The translations under genes and the position numbers were made by a program. From Silicimonas sp. (lineage in GTDB: Bacteria > Pseudomonadota > Alphaproteobacteria > Rhodobacterales > Rhodobacteraceae), in NCBI GenBank assembly GCA_013002465.1, contig JABDJO010000043.1, forward strand, positions 1-60,408: a DNA stretch of 60,408 bases, in the 5' to 3' direction. Below the pieces are notes generated by a model, which was not told the DNA's origin, searched no databases, and worked only from the letters and a program-made list of their open reading frames with translations. How positions within the stretch are numbered: the first letter of the stretch is position 1; each line of letters starts with the position of its first letter. Below, in pieces: positions 25,467-36,117 of this stretch.

Positions 25467-26768
25467 ATGGACGCCCGCGCAATCATTGAAAAGCTACGGG
25501 ACGGTCGCGAACCAACCCAGGCGGAGTTGAACTGGTTTGCCTCGGGGCTGGCAAACAGGGCGGTGTCAGACGCCCAGGCCGGAGCGTTCGCGATGGCAGT
25601 TTGTCTTCGCGGCTTGTCAGAAGAAGCGCGGGTCGCGCTGACACTGGCCATGCGCGACAGCGGCGATGTCTTGAAGTGGGACGTGGGCGGCCCTGTTGTG
25701 GACAAGCATTCCACCGGCGGAATCGGGGACTGTCCGTCGCTTCTTCTTGCGCCGATGCTGGCGGCGGTTGGGGTGGCAAACCCCATGATTTCGGGCCGTG
25801 GGCTTGGGCATACGGGTGGCACGTTGGACAAACTGGAGGCCATTCCCGGAGTTTCGACGGCTGTAGACGAGGCCGGGTTTCGGCGAATGGTCGACGATAT
25901 CGGATGCGCCATCGTGTCTGCCAGTTCCAGGATCGCGCCCGCGGACAAGAAACTTTATGCGGTACGCGACGTGACCGGCACTGTTGAAAGCATTGATCTG
26001 ATCACCGCATCCATTCTGTCAAAGAAACTGGCGGCGGGCCTTGATGCGCTGATTTTGGACGTGAAGTATGGCTCGGGCGCATTCATGGAATCTGTCGAGG
26101 ATGCCAAGGCGCTGGCACGGTCCCTGGTTGACACAGCCAAGGGAGCCGGTTGTCCGACCGTCGCATTGATTACGGACATGAACCAGCCACTGGCCTCGGC
26201 CGCGGGCAATGCCCTTGAGATTGCCGAGGTCATGGAGGCACTGACCGAGCCAAAGAACTCGCGTTTGGTCGACCTTACGCTGGCCTTGGGGGCGGAGCTT
26301 TTGGTGCTGGCTGGAATTGAGACGGCGCCCGAAGTGGCGGCTGTGAAACTGCGCGACGCCCTGCAATCGGGCGCCGCTGCCGAAAAGTTCGACGCGATGG
26401 TTACGGCTCTTGGCGGACCTGCGTCCTTCAGCTCGGATTGGCGTCAGCGTTTGCCCGAGGCCAGTGTTATCCGTGAAATCCCGGCGCCGGCCTCGGGCAC
26501 GATCACCGGTTTTGACGGCCATGCCATCGGGCTGGCTGTTGTGCGCCTTGGTGGTGGGCGGATGCGCGAAGGTGACCGGATCGACGCGTCGGTCGGGTTC
26601 TCTGATATCCTTGCCCTTGGAACCGAGGTTCAAAAGGGCCAGCCAGTGGCCCGCCTTCACGCCGCGAACGAAAAGGCTGCCCTTGCTGCAGAACGTGCGT
26701 TCAGGGATAGCCTGACAATTGGGGAGAACAGCGAATTCCCACCCCTAATCATCGAAAAGGTCACCTGA
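25467..26768 (+). CDS. deoA: Thymidine phosphorylase
   Basis: A 433-residue enzyme splitting thymidine and deoxyuridine to base and deoxyribose-1-phosphate. The signature SGRGLGHTGGTLDKLEAIPG is complete, the phosphate loop is KHSTGGIGD and the catalytic region is DVKYGSGAFM. It starts right after cdd and its TGA overlaps the deoB ATG, so the operon is tightly coupled. Length matches E. coli DeoA (440). Confidence 0.97.
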   Translation: MDARAIIEKLRDGREPTQAELNWFASGLANRAVSDAQAGAFAMAVCLRGLSEEARVALTLAMRDSGDVLKWDVGGPVVDKHSTGGIGDCPSLLLAPMLAAVGVANPMISGRGLGHTGGTLDKLEAIPGVSTAVDEAGFRRMVDDIGCAIVSASSRIAPADKKLYAVRDVTGTVESIDLITASILSKKLAAGLDALILDVKYGSGAFMESVEDAKALARSLVDTAKGAGCPTVALITDMNQPLASAAGNALEIAEVMEALTEPKNSRLVDLTLALGAELLVLAGIETAPEVAAVKLRDALQSGAAAEKFDAMVTALGGPASFSSDWRQRLPEASVIREIPAPASGTITGFDGHAIGLAVVRLGGGRMREGDRIDASVGFSDILALGTEVQKGQPVARLHAANEKAALAAERAFRDSLTIGENSEFPPLIIEKVT

Positions 26769-27979
26769 TGGCGCGTGCGTTCCTTGTCGTGATGGACAGT
26801 GTCGGTGCTGGTGGTGCCCCGGATGCAGACAAGTTCTTCAACGGCGACACGCCAGACACCGGATCAAACACTCTGGCGCATATTGCCGAGGCATGTGCGG
26901 ATGGAAAGGCAGAAGAGGGGCGGTCGGGACCATTAAACATGCCCAACCTTGATCGACTTGGTTTGGGCCAGGCGGTGCAACTGGCAAGCCAGGCGACGAT
27001 GGCAGGTTTCCAGGCGGACCCTGAAGGCCTTTGGGTCGCGGCAACCGAGGTTTCCAAGGGCAAGGACACACCCTCGGGCCATTGGGAACTAGCCGGTGTA
27101 CCGGTGCCGTGGGATTGGCACTATTTCCCCGATGAAGACCCTGCATTCCCCCTGGAAGTCATGGCCGAGGCCGCGCGGCTTGCGGGAACCGAGGGTACGC
27201 TTGGGAACTGTCACGCGTCTGGCACTGCGATCATCGAGGAACTGGGCGAAGCGCATCTGAAAACCGGCTGGCCTATCTGCTACACCTCGGTCGACAGCGT
27301 GTTTCAGATCGCGGCCCACGAAGAGGCTTTCGGGCTGGAACGCCTGCTGGACATGTGTCGCGGGCTGGCTCCGATGTTGCACGACATGAAAGTGGGTCGT
27401 GTAATCGCCCGCCCCTTCCTTGGTGAACCGGGATCCTTTTCACGGACCACTCATCGACGCGATTTTGCCGTCAGCCCCCCTGAGAAAACGCTGTGTGACT
27501 GGGTCAGTGACGCTGGCGGAATGGTTCACGCCGTTGGAAAGATCGGAGATATCTTTTCCATGCAGGGGATCGACGACGTTGTGAAAGGTACAGATGCAGA
27601 CCTGATGGAGCATCTTGTGCGGCTGACCGCCGAGGCCGAAGAGGACAGCCTGACGTTTGCGAATTTCGTCGAATTCGATTCGCTTTTTGGCCATCGCCGC
27701 GATGTTTCGGGCTATGCCCGTGCGCTTGAGTGGTTCGACAGCCAACTTCCGCGTGTCATGGGTAATCTTGGCCCTGGTGATCTTATTCTCTTCACGGCCG
27801 ATCATGGCAACGATCCGACCTGGATCGGCACCGATCACACGCGCGAACGAGTTCCCGTCGTCGGATGGGGCGGGGAGGCACGCGGCATCGGGCAAGTTGG
27901 ATTCGTCGATGTCGCCGCATCGGTCGCGACGCACCTGGGCCTTGACCAGACTGGCCCCGGCAACAGTTTTCTGACCTAA
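26768..27979 (+). CDS. deoB: Phosphopentomutase
   Basis: A 403-residue alkaline-phosphatase-superfamily mutase converting (deoxy)ribose-1-phosphate to the 5-phosphate. [14 protein letters not shown] gives the first metal Asp; [14 protein letters not shown] carries the catalytic Thr region; [16 protein letters not shown] gives the second metal set. It overlaps deoA by one base (TGATG). It joins the phosphorylase product to central metabolism. Confidence 0.97.
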   Translation: MARAFLVVMDSVGAGGAPDADKFFNGDTPDTGSNTLAHIAEACADGKAEEGRSGPLNMPNLDRLGLGQAVQLASQATMAGFQADPEGLWVAATEVSKGKDTPSGHWELAGVPVPWDWHYFPDEDPAFPLEVMAEAARLAGTEGTLGNCHASGTAIIEELGEAHLKTGWPICYTSVDSVFQIAAHEEAFGLERLLDMCRGLAPMLHDMKVGRVIARPFLGEPGSFSRTTHRRDFAVSPPEKTLCDWVSDAGGMVHAVGKIGDIFSMQGIDDVVKGTDADLMEHLVRLTAEAEEDSLTFANFVEFDSLFGHRRDVSGYARALEWFDSQLPRVMGNLGPGDLILFTADHGNDPTWIGTDHTRERVPVVGWGGEARGIGQVGFVDVAASVATHLGLDQTGPGNSFLT

Positions 27980-27993
27980 CGCAAGGAACCAAC

Positions 27994-28626
27994 ATGAGCG
28001 AACACCTTACCCACGTCGATCACCCATTGGTCCAGCACAAGCTGACGCTGATGCGCGAGCAGGACACATCGACGGCCGTGTTCCGCCAGCTCTTGCGCGA
28101 GATCAGCACGCTTCTGGCATATGAAGTGACCCGCAACCTGCCCATGACGACCCGCAAGATCGAAACGCCTTTAGTCGAGATGGACGCGCCGGTTCTGGAT
28201 GGTCGCAAGCTGGCCCTGGTGTCGATCCTCAGGGCCGGGAACGGCTTACTGGATGGTATGCTCGATCTCATCCCCTCGGCGCGCGTGGGGTTTGTCGGGC
28301 TTTATCGTGACGAAGAAACCCTTGAACCCGTGCAGTATTATTGCAAATTGCCCGGCGACCTTCAGGACCGGCTGGTTATTGCAGTCGACCCCATGCTGGC
28401 GACGGGCAACAGTTCGGTGGCCGCCATTGATCTGATCAAGAAAGCGGGGGCGACGAACATCCGGTTTCTTTGCCTTCTGGCCGCGCCCGAGGGCGTGCAG
28501 CGCATGAAAGAGGCGCACCCGGATGTACCAATCGTGACGGCAGCGGTGGACGAGCGGTTGAACGAAAAAGGATATATTGTACCCGGTCTGGGCGATGCGG
28601 GCGATCGGATGTTCGGCACCAAGTGA
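27994..28626 (+). CDS. upp: Uracil phosphoribosyltransferase
   Basis: A 210-residue type I PRTase making UMP from uracil and [24 protein letters not shown] is the PRPP loop, [20 protein letters not shown] the substrate loop and [15 protein letters not shown] the C-terminal uracil-binding block. AAGGAACCAAC precedes the ATG, 15 bases after deoB, so it closes the pyrimidine salvage operon. Confidence 0.97.
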   Translation: MSEHLTHVDHPLVQHKLTLMREQDTSTAVFRQLLREISTLLAYEVTRNLPMTTRKIETPLVEMDAPVLDGRKLALVSILRAGNGLLDGMLDLIPSARVGFVGLYRDEETLEPVQYYCKLPGDLQDRLVIAVDPMLATGNSSVAAIDLIKKAGATNIRFLCLLAAPEGVQRMKEAHPDVPIVTAAVDERLNEKGYIVPGLGDAGDRMFGTK

Positions 28627-28686
28627 ACCTTTACGAATCGTTAACGAATTGTCACCTTGGCCAAACTGCACCCAGGGGATGATACA

Positions 28687-28941
28687 TTGAAACGTTTGCT
28701 GATAGTTCCGTTGATATGCGCTGTTTCATCCACTGTATGGGCGGATGATGGAAATCCGGCAGGGCAAATTCCTGACCCTGATAGGTCGGCTTCGGAGTAT
28801 GTGGACAACCAGGGTTGCCTTTACGAACGTGCAAACGTGGGTGGGTGGACCTTGTGGGTTCAGCGTCTGGACAAAAGCACTGTCGGCTGCCTAAAATCCG
28901 AGAAGAAAAGCCTCACTTCCAACGCTTTTGAGTCGATCTAG
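28687..28941 (+). CDS. Small exported protein of unknown function
   Basis: An 84-residue protein with a Sec signal peptide: TTG start, MKRLLIVPLICAVSSTVWAD with a predicted cut after VWA. The mature part (EYVDNQGCLYERANVGGWTL and later VGCLKSEKK) has two cysteines. TTG at 28687 is preferred because it opens directly with a signal peptide after CAGGGGATGATACA; a TTG at 28657 would add ten polar residues. No family recognised. Confidence 0.62.
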   Translation: MKRLLIVPLICAVSSTVWADDGNPAGQIPDPDRSASEYVDNQGCLYERANVGGWTLWVQRLDKSTVGCLKSEKKSLTSNAFESI

Positions 28942-28951
28942 GCCAATACGA

Positions 28952-29959
28952 CTAGTCTTCGCAGATTCTTTGCAGGGCGATCCAATCACCGTCTTCCAGC
29001 ATTGGCGCTTCGGATTCCACGCTTGCCTCGATCAAATCACGAGTGCCCTCGCCGGCTATGTCACGGGCAAAGGCATAAGGCTTGCTTGGGACATTCGCCA
29101 CTTTCATTCGAGCAATCAGGGCATCGTCGGGCACCTTTTCAGGGACCCGCGCAACAACCCACTCGGCCATCCGCTTTAGCGTGTTCTCCGGCAGACGACC
29201 TTGCGACAAAAGGGTCAGCGCTGCGCGAAGTCCAGCGCCATTCAATAACCGCGCGAGTGGGTCCTTTTGATTTCGACGCACGTCCTCCGCCAAAAGAAAT
29301 CCGGCCAGAACTTCGGGCGTTTCGTAGTCTTCGACCAGTTTGTGCGAAATCATGATGGCGCCGCCCGGCAAGTGCCCGGTCTCGGTCAGGGCGGACGGCA
29401 GGACGACCAGTTTGGTGGCTAGATCTGGAAATAGTCGTTCTTCCAGGCGACGAAGCGCCCGTTCGCCGGCGGGTGCGTCACATGGCGCGCCGGTCACCCG
29501 GTCCATTTCGCTCAAAAGGGTTGCACCAATCGAACTGCGCGCAGCTTCGGGTACGAGAGAGGCCGTGTGCCTGATAATTGCGTTTGGCAGCCACCAGATC
29601 GCGACGCCAATGACAAGTATCGCAATCCCGATGGTTATCAGCGTACGCAATCGCCCAGGATGTTTTTGGCCGCGTTCGATGGCCCTCAGGACCTTTTCGA
29701 CCGCCGTCACCATTTCATCATCAAGCAGTTCAAGTACTTCTTCCGAGTCTTCTCCCGGGCGATAAAGTGCTGGCGTTTCGTCAGGGTTCAATCGCTGGAT
29801 TGCCGGTAAAGACCAATGGGCCAGGGCCAGACCGTTCGCAGTCGATATCGTGATCGTCGCCTTGCCGATCGAGACGATGACGTCAATGCGTTGAGACTTT
29901 TGGTTCGGGCGCCAAATGCCTTCGGCCTCAAGCCGTTGGTATTTCGCAAGTACCGTCAC
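28952..29959 (-). CDS. Uncharacterised membrane-anchored protein
   Basis: A 335-residue protein with one membrane segment near residues 100-125 (LITIGIAILVIGVAIWWLPN). The N-terminal 95 residues are cytoplasmic with an acidic patch (EDSEEVLELLDDEMVTAVEK); the C-terminal 210 residues would be periplasmic and contain ALTETGHLPGGAIMISHKLV, loosely reminiscent of M48-type proteins but without the HExxH zinc motif, so not called a peptidase. GTG at 29959 (VTVLAKYQRLEAEG) is the chosen start; the frame upstream overlaps divergent sseA. Confidence 0.72.
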   Translation of the reverse strand: MTVLAKYQRLEAEGIWRPNQKSQRIDVIVSIGKATITISTANGLALAHWSLPAIQRLNPDETPALYRPGEDSEEVLELLDDEMVTAVEKVLRAIERGQKHPGRLRTLITIGIAILVIGVAIWWLPNAIIRHTASLVPEAARSSIGATLLSEMDRVTGAPCDAPAGERALRRLEERLFPDLATKLVVLPSALTETGHLPGGAIMISHKLVEDYETPEVLAGFLLAEDVRRNQKDPLARLLNGAGLRAALTLLSQGRLPENTLKRMAEWVVARVPEKVPDDALIARMKVANVPSKPYAFARDIAGEGTRDLIEASVESEAPMLEDGDWIALQRICED

Positions 29960-30081
29960 GCCCCCACTGCTCTCCTGCTGTTTTGGGTATCTTAACGGAT
30001 GCCTTGGGGCCTCACAATCTGCCACCGCTTCTTGCCTTGAATGGAAACTGGGCATAGCAGGGAACCACAGGGAGTGCTGCG

Positions 30082-30930
30082 ATGACTGATGATCCGAAAA
30101 CGCTTGTTTCAACCGATTGGCTGGCCCGGCATTTGGATAACCCGGACCTTCGTGTATTCGACGCATCCTGGTATTTACCCGACATGAACCGCAATGCCCG
30201 CGCCGAATACGACAGGGCGCATGTGCCGGGTGCGCGTTTCTTTGACATCGACGACATCAGCGATCAGCGCTCGGAATTGCCACACATGGTGCCGCCGGTC
30301 GAAAAGTTCATGAGCCGTATGCGTGCAATGGGTGTGGGCGACGGCCACCAGGTTGTCGTGTATGACGGGGCCGGTCTGTTTTCGGCCGCGCGGGTCTGGT
30401 GGTTGCTGCGGCTCATGGGCAAGACCGATGTCGCCGTTCTGGATGGCGGATTTCCCAAGTGGCAGAGCGAAGGCCACCCGACCGAGGACGAACCACCCAT
30501 CCTTCGCGACCGGCACATCACGGTGTCGCGCCAAAACCATCTGGTCAAAGACGTCACCCAGGTCGCTGCGGCGTCGAAACTGGGGGACCAACAGATTGTG
30601 GATGCCCGCGCACTTGGGCGTTTTCGCGGAGAAGAGCCCGAGCCGCGCGCAGGTCTGCGGGCGGGGCACATTCCTGGATCGACGTGCGTACACTATCGAA
30701 GGCTCTTGAACGAAGACGGGACGATGCGCTCTGTGCCCGAGTTGAAAAGCGTTTTCGAGACATCGGGAGTGGATCTTTCACAGCCGGTCATCACAAGTTG
30801 CGGCTCGGGTGTCACTGCTGCGATCCTGAGCCTGGCACTGGAACGAATTGGGCACCGTAACCACTCACTCTACGATGGCTCATGGGCGGAATGGGGCATG
30901 TTTAGCGAGTTGAAAGTCGAAACCGGATGA
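30082..30930 (+). CDS. sseA: 3-mercaptopyruvate sulfurtransferase
   Basis: A 282-residue tandem rhodanese. The N-terminal domain (about 5-130) contains VFDASWYLPDMNRNARAEYD, the C-terminal domain the catalytic loop ITSCGSGVTAAILSLAL; CG[S/T]GVTA is the mercaptopyruvate sulfurtransferase signature, as opposed to CRxGxx of thiosulfate sulfurtransferases. It transfers sulfur from 3-mercaptopyruvate. It overlaps the next gene (ATGA) and is likely co-transcribed with the acetyltransferase and the aminotransferase, which could supply 3-mercaptopyruvate from cysteine by transamination. Confidence 0.93.
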   Translation: MTDDPKTLVSTDWLARHLDNPDLRVFDASWYLPDMNRNARAEYDRAHVPGARFFDIDDISDQRSELPHMVPPVEKFMSRMRAMGVGDGHQVVVYDGAGLFSAARVWWLLRLMGKTDVAVLDGGFPKWQSEGHPTEDEPPILRDRHITVSRQNHLVKDVTQVAAASKLGDQQIVDARALGRFRGEEPEPRAGLRAGHIPGSTCVHYRRLLNEDGTMRSVPELKSVFETSGVDLSQPVITSCGSGVTAAILSLALERIGHRNHSLYDGSWAEWGMFSELKVETG

Positions 30931-31493
30931 GTGTTCAGCGGGCAGGCGAGGAAGTCACCTACACCATCACCTTTCTTGAGATGGAGACGCGACCCGAGTT
31001 CGATTGGCCGCACCTGCCGCTTGGGTCGACCGCCGCGCTTTTGAAAGCCGAAAAGCCACCCGTTTGGTGGTTCATGACGCTATATGACGCGGTCGGGCGC
31101 GACTATGCCTGGGAAGACGTGCATACTTGGGAACACGATAAGATCGAAGACTGGCTGCGGCGCGACCACCGCGCATTGTTCACTTTGCTCGACCATGGTT
31201 GGCCTCAGGGTTTCTTCATTCTTGGCGACGACGGCGACGGGGTCGTCAACCTTGAATACTTCGGCATGGTTCCCGAGGCATTGGGCAAAGGGCTTGGAGG
31301 CTGGTTGCTGAAAACAGCCATTCTGACGGCATGGGATTTGCCCGGAACTCGCAAGCTGACAGTGAACACCTGCACCCTGGATCACCCCCGCGCCCTTGCG
31401 CTTTATCAGAAAAACGGCTTCATGCCGGTGCGGCGGGAAGAGTGTACGCGCGTTCTGGCCCGAGACCGCGATTTGTCACGGATACCGTCCTAA
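30927..31493 (+). CDS. GNAT family acetyltransferase
   Basis: A 188-residue N-acetyltransferase. VVNLEYFGMVPEALGKGLGG carries the acetyl-CoA loop (Q/K-G-x-G-x-G/A-type GKGLGG), and NTCTLDHPRALALYQKNGFM the C-terminal NxxAxxLYxxxGF motif. The substrate is unknown. It starts inside sseA's stop (ATGA) and ends 10 bases before the aminotransferase, so it belongs to that operon. Confidence 0.88.
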   Translation: MSVQRAGEEVTYTITFLEMETRPEFDWPHLPLGSTAALLKAEKPPVWWFMTLYDAVGRDYAWEDVHTWEHDKIEDWLRRDHRALFTLLDHGWPQGFFILGDDGDGVVNLEYFGMVPEALGKGLGGWLLKTAILTAWDLPGTRKLTVNTCTLDHPRALALYQKNGFMPVRREECTRVLARDRDLSRIPS

Positions 31494-31503
31494 GGAGCGA
31501 GAC

Positions 31504-32688
31504 ATGCTGACCGAACTGACGCAGCAACCCCCCGACAAGATCCTGGAACTCATGCAAATGTTCCGCGACGATCCACGCGAACGAAAGATCGACCTGGGTG
31601 TCGGAGTCTACAAGAACGCCGAGGGTGTCACGCCCGTGATGCGAGCCGTGAAAACGGCCGAGGCGCAGCTTGTTCGGGATCAGGGAACCAAGGCCTATAC
31701 CAGTCTGATTGGTGATCCGGCATTTTCGACGGCCATGCGGAGACTTGTCCTGGGCGACAGTGTTGATGCCGGTCGCGTGGCGGCCGCCGCCACGCCGGGC
31801 GGCACGGGCGCGATACGACAAGGCCTGGAGCTGATCCAATACGCAGACCGCGACGCCTCAGTCTGGGTGTCATCGCCAACTTGGCCCAACCATCTGACGA
31901 TCATCAAATATCTTGGCGTTCCGATGCGGGAGTACCGGTACTTTGACGCCACTACGCGCGGTGTGGATTTCGCTGGCATGATGGAGGACCTGAAGGACGT
32001 CAAGAAAGGCGACGTGGTTTTGCTTCATGGCTGCTGTCACAACCCGACCGGCGCCAACCTAACGGGCGACCAATGGACTGAAGTGGCCGACCATCTTGAG
32101 GCCACAGGAGCGGTACCCTTCGTCGACATCGCCTATCAGGGCTTTGGGGACGGGTTGGAGGAAGATGCGTCGGGTGTCCGACATCTGGCGTCCCGGATGC
32201 CAGAGATGATCATTGCCGCCAGTTGCTCGAAGAATTTCGGTGTCTATCGCGAACGGACCGGGCTTTTGATGGCGATTGCCCCGGATGCAAAGTTCAAGGG
32301 CGAGGCTCAGGCAACGCTTGCTTTCCTCAACCGGCAAAACTTTTCCTTTCCGCCAGATCATGGGGCGCGCGTTGTTCAAATGATCCTGGATGATTCTGCG
32401 TTGCGCGCCGATTGGCAGGCTGAACTGGAAGATGTGCGCAAAGGTATGCTTGGATTGCGCGAACAACTGGCCAACGAATTGCGACAGAGAAGCAACTCGG
32501 ACCGTTTCGATTTCATCGCCAGGCACAGAGGCATGTTTTCACGCATTGGAGCAACACCAGAGCAGGTGCTGGAACTGCGTGAAAAGCACGGCGTCTATAT
32601 GGTGGGTGACAGCCGCATGAACATCGCCGGGCTGAATGCGGCTACCGTGCCAATCCTGGCCCAGGCAATCGTTGACGTTGGTGTCTAA
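31504..32688 (+). CDS. Aromatic/aspartate aminotransferase, class I (TyrB/AspC group)
   Basis: A 394-residue PLP transaminase of the Ib family. IDLGVGVYKNAEGVTPVMRA is the N-terminal arm and substrate block; TPGGTGAIRQG, GCCHNPTGANL and ASCSKNFGVYRERTG (PLP lysine in CSKNF) complete the set. GAGCGAGAC lies before ATG 31504. It probably acts on aspartate and aromatic amino acids; sharing an operon with sseA suggests it may also transaminate cysteine. Confidence 0.93.
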   Translation: MLTELTQQPPDKILELMQMFRDDPRERKIDLGVGVYKNAEGVTPVMRAVKTAEAQLVRDQGTKAYTSLIGDPAFSTAMRRLVLGDSVDAGRVAAAATPGGTGAIRQGLELIQYADRDASVWVSSPTWPNHLTIIKYLGVPMREYRYFDATTRGVDFAGMMEDLKDVKKGDVVLLHGCCHNPTGANLTGDQWTEVADHLEATGAVPFVDIAYQGFGDGLEEDASGVRHLASRMPEMIIAASCSKNFGVYRERTGLLMAIAPDAKFKGEAQATLAFLNRQNFSFPPDHGARVVQMILDDSALRADWQAELEDVRKGMLGLREQLANELRQRSNSDRFDFIARHRGMFSRIGATPEQVLELREKHGVYMVGDSRMNIAGLNAATVPILAQAIVDVGV

Positions 32689-32803
32689 CTTCTAACCAAT
32701 GAAATTGCGCTGCGCTTTCGTTCATCTTTGATCTGCCTGTCGATCAGGCGTGTGAGCCAGGTCATGGTGTATCGCTCGCTTCGCGGCCAAAAGAGCGGGC
32801 CTG

Positions 32804-34081
32804 TCAGCCGTTCTCGCGCAGTACGGCACCCGCAAGATAGAGCGACCCACAGATCAAAACCCGCGCCTTGGGAGTGTCTGCGACAATGTCGGCAAGCGCA
32901 TCGGCGACCGAAGCGGCGGTGACGGCGTCAAAACCTACGGATTTGGCGGCGGCTTCGGTGTCTTCGGCTGAAAGCGTGGCGGTCTCGCCCGGAATGGCCA
33001 CGGCGTGCAGACTTTCGGCAACCTTTTTCAGGGGCGCAAGATACCCCGTGACATCCTTGGTCGATAGCATCCCGCAAATCAGGTGCGTCGGTCGGGAGGG
33101 CATTGATTTCAAAGTTTCGACCAGGGCTTCGGCGGCAGCCGGGTTGTGCCCCCCATCCAACCAAAGCTCGGCTTCGGGTGCTGCCTCCAGCAACGGCCCT
33201 TCCTTCAAACGCTGCATCCGGGCGGGCCAAAAAGCGGAACTCACTGCCCCGATGCAAGCGCTTTCATCGAATCCGAGATGTCTGAGAGCGGCAACCGCCA
33301 TGCCCGCATTTCCCAACTGGTGAGGTCCCCGCAGATTCGGAAGCGGCAAATCCAAAAGCCCGGATTCATCCTGATAGATCATCCGTCCGCGCTCTTCCCA
33401 GACGTGCCAGTGCTGACCATGCACAATCAACGGAGCCCCTAACCTGCGGGCCTCGTCCTCGATAACGGACAAGCCTTCTTCGTGCTGGGGCCCGACAACC
33501 ACCGGGACGCCTCGCTTGATGATCCCGGCCTTCTGAAATGCGATTTCGGCAATGGTTTCGCCCAGGAACTGCTGATGGTCCAGATCGACCTTGGTGATGA
33601 TTGTAAGGCGCGGATTGTCAACGACATTGGTGGCGTCGTGGCGCCCGCCAAGACCCACCTCAAGCAATGTCCAATCGGCCTTCACCTTGGCGAACGCCAA
33701 AAAAGCGGCGACCGTTGTAATCTCGAAATAGGTGATCGTTTCGCCGTCATTGGCGGTATAGACCTCGTCAAGAAGGCTGATCAGTTCGGGCTCGGAAATC
33801 AGCTTTCCGGCAACCCGGATGCGTTCGTGAAATCGTGCCAGATGTGGCGAAGTATAGGCGTGGACGGTTTGACCCGCCGATTCCAACCCGGCCCGGATCA
33901 TCGCCTGCGTGGACCCTTTTCCATTGGTTCCCGCCAAATGGATGATCGGAGGCAAATCAAGCTCTGGATTACCAACAGCCTCAAGGCATCGCCCCATGCG
34001 ATCCAAAGTCAGATCAATGACCTTGGGATGCAGCCGTTGCATCCGTTCAAGCACGGCGTCTGAGGAGGAGAAATTTGTCAA
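32804..34081 (-). CDS. folC: Bifunctional folylpolyglutamate/dihydrofolate synthase
   Basis: A 425-residue Mur-ligase-family enzyme adding glutamate to folates. HLAGTNGKGSTQAMI is the ATP loop and the C-terminal domain has LWLDGGHNPAAAEALVETL. VLERMQRLHPKVIDLTLDRM is the usual N terminus, which supports a TTG start at 34081. No strong RBS is visible; translation may be coupled to accD 15 bases upstream. The accD-folC pair is standard in alphaproteobacteria; trpB, which often precedes it, is absent here. Confidence 0.95.
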   Translation of the reverse strand: MTNFSSSDAVLERMQRLHPKVIDLTLDRMGRCLEAVGNPELDLPPIIHLAGTNGKGSTQAMIRAGLESAGQTVHAYTSPHLARFHERIRVAGKLISEPELISLLDEVYTANDGETITYFEITTVAAFLAFAKVKADWTLLEVGLGGRHDATNVVDNPRLTIITKVDLDHQQFLGETIAEIAFQKAGIIKRGVPVVVGPQHEEGLSVIEDEARRLGAPLIVHGQHWHVWEERGRMIYQDESGLLDLPLPNLRGPHQLGNAGMAVAALRHLGFDESACIGAVSSAFWPARMQRLKEGPLLEAAPEAELWLDGGHNPAAAEALVETLKSMPSRPTHLICGMLSTKDVTGYLAPLKKVAESLHAVAIPGETATLSAEDTEAAAKSVGFDAVTAASVADALADIVADTPKARVLICGSLYLAGAVLRENG

Positions 34082-34096
34082 GACAGGGAGCCTCGG

Positions 34097-35038
34097 TCAG
34101 CCGTCGGCGGATTGGGCCTGGGACGCATCAGTCTGGGCCTCGGGTGTTTCAACCATGTCGGGGGCAGGAAGTTCGCCTGTGACCGCAGGTGGCTCATGCA
34201 TCAACATCCGGATAATGCTGACCAATTCATTTTTCATGTCGCGCCGGTGGGTCACCCGATCAAGCATGCCGTGATCCAGAAGATATTCGGCCCGTTGGAA
34301 GCCCTCGGGCAGTTTTTCGCGGATCGTCTGTTCGATGACGCGCGGGCCGGCAAAGCAGATCAATGCGTTCGGCTCGGCAATATGGACATCGCCCAGCATG
34401 GCATAAGACGCGGTGACGCCCCCGGTCGTGGGATGGGTCAGCACAACAATATAGGGCAGGCCCGCATCGCGGACCATTTCAACGGCGACAGTCGTGCGCG
34501 GCATTTGCATGAGCGACAGGATGCCTTCCTGCATCCGCGCACCTCCGGCTGCGGAGAACAGCACCAGAGGGCGCTTCCGTTGCACTGCGCGTTGTGCAGC
34601 CGCGATGATCGCATTGCCAACAAACATGCCCATGGACCCGCCCATGAAACTGAAATCCTGGCAAGCCACGACTATTGGCGTCCGCCCGATTTCACCTTCG
34701 GCGACAATCATGGCCTCTTTCTCGCCGGTGTCCCTTTGCGCAGTGCGAAGTCGATCAGGGTACTTTTTCTGATCGCGGAACGTCAAAGGGTCTGTCGTTG
34801 GCTGGGGAACTTCAAATTCGGTGAAGACGCCGTTGTCGAACAGCGCCGTCAAGCGATCCCGTGCCGAAAGCGCCATGTGGTGATCGCAGCTTGAGCATAC
34901 GCCAAGGTTTTCGGTCAGTTCCCGATGAAACAGCATGGTGCCGCATTCAGGGCATTTCGACCAAAGGTTTTCAGGCACTTCCCGACGCGAGAAGAGCGAA
35001 TTGATCTTTGGACGAACGTAGTTGGATATCCAGTTCAT
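34097..35038 (-). CDS. accD: Acetyl-CoA carboxylase carboxyltransferase beta subunit
   Basis: A 313-residue subunit that with AccA forms malonyl-CoA, the first step of fatty acid synthesis. The N-terminal zinc ribbon [12 protein letters not shown] and [10 protein letters not shown] supplies four cysteines; the crotonase-fold part has [28 protein letters not shown] and [18 protein letters not shown] Gln/Ala/Pro/Asp-rich tail follows residue 285. ATG at 35038 gives the standard [12 protein letters not shown] start. Confidence 0.97.
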   Translation of the reverse strand: MNWISNYVRPKINSLFSRREVPENLWSKCPECGTMLFHRELTENLGVCSSCDHHMALSARDRLTALFDNGVFTEFEVPQPTTDPLTFRDQKKYPDRLRTAQRDTGEKEAMIVAEGEIGRTPIVVACQDFSFMGGSMGMFVGNAIIAAAQRAVQRKRPLVLFSAAGGARMQEGILSLMQMPRTTVAVEMVRDAGLPYIVVLTHPTTGGVTASYAMLGDVHIAEPNALICFAGPRVIEQTIREKLPEGFQRAEYLLDHGMLDRVTHRRDMKNELVSIIRMLMHEPPAVTGELPAPDMVETPEAQTDASQAQSADG

Positions 35039-35092
35039 ATGTGCTGCCCGTATGTGTTGGATCCAGTTAATCCGAGCAAGATCAAATTGCAA

Positions 35093-35983
35093 TCAGACTG
35101 ACAAAAGCCGCCGGATCAATGCCCAGATTGCCGTAAGCGCTAAAATTTCTATGGCAATCAAAGGGGTGGCGGTCATTTGCTCGGAAAAAGACATGGTGCT
35201 GCGGTATAATCCCAATCCTCCCAGCGATTCCTGCCCGGATACGAATAGGACGGTCAAAGTATTGTTTGCAAAGTGAAACCCCCATGCTGCGCCGATGCTT
35301 CCCGTACGCGCAGTCAGATCAGCGGCAAGGATCCCGAAGAGGATTGCAACCAATACAACTGACAGAGCCGGAAGAATAGGCAAGGATGGCATGAAGTGAA
35401 GCGCACCGAACAACAGCGCGGGCACTATCATCCAAACCTTTGGATTGGAAAATCGGGCTGCAATTTGGCTTTGCAGATACCCTCGGAACAGAACTTCTTC
35501 TGACCCGGTTTGTGCGGCAACGACCAAAAGACCAAGCGGAAACCAGACCAGCCACAGCCAGGGATCAAGGTTGGGTACCGGCGATGAAATGAACGGAAGG
35601 AGCGCGGCCGCGAAAACCGCCATGGCGGCCCAACTTGCCCCGGCGGCAACCATGAAGTGGCGCAGAGTGCGCGGACCGGGACCGACCAACGAAACCGGAC
35701 CACGGCCATGCCAGAAACGCGCGGCAAGCAAGGTTCCGACGCCCATGCCGACGACCAGAAACAGATACAATGCGGTGCCGGCCGGTTTTTGGTCTTCAAG
35801 TCGCATCACATCCGTCATCGCGGCGCTTAGCGGGACGTCCATTCGCAACGCGGCTAACCACACAACACCGATCACCCAGACGAAGGTAACGACCACGATG
35901 CTGGCCAGGCCAAATCCTAGGCGCCAGAGCGAGGCCTTGGACCGGGCGTCCTCGATCATGATAGCAAAGCGGGGAAAATTCAT
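35093..35983 (-). CDS. CPBP family intramembrane protease
   Basis: A 296-residue polytopic membrane protein with about eight hydrophobic segments. The Abi/CAAX-protease motifs are intact: [13 protein letters not shown] (EExxxR), [10 protein letters not shown] (FxxxH) and [10 protein letters not shown] (HxxxN). Bacterial members are glutamic intramembrane peptidases with mostly unknown substrates. Located upstream of accD on the same strand, 54 bases away. The assignment to the family is firm; the target is unknown. Confidence 0.92.
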   Translation of the reverse strand: MNFPRFAIMIEDARSKASLWRLGFGLASIVVVTFVWVIGVVWLAALRMDVPLSAAMTDVMRLEDQKPAGTALYLFLVVGMGVGTLLAARFWHGRGPVSLVGPGPRTLRHFMVAAGASWAAMAVFAAALLPFISSPVPNLDPWLWLVWFPLGLLVVAAQTGSEEVLFRGYLQSQIAARFSNPKVWMIVPALLFGALHFMPSLPILPALSVVLVAILFGILAADLTARTGSIGAAWGFHFANNTLTVLFVSGQESLGGLGLYRSTMSFSEQMTATPLIAIEILALTAIWALIRRLLSV

Positions 35984-36117
35984 GGCAAGACCCTAGAAAG
36001 CTTTCGGCCCACGTCAATGCAGGAAGCTGCCAAGAAAGCTGGAAATTGCGCCAAGCGATCTTGCCCCTGCATCCGGCGGCGTCTATGCCTTCGGTCGCAG
36101 AACCGGGGAGGCACGCC

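Noticed and set aside
28952..29959. M48-type metallopeptidase
   Set aside because: The C-terminal domain loosely recalls one, but no HExxH zinc motif is present.
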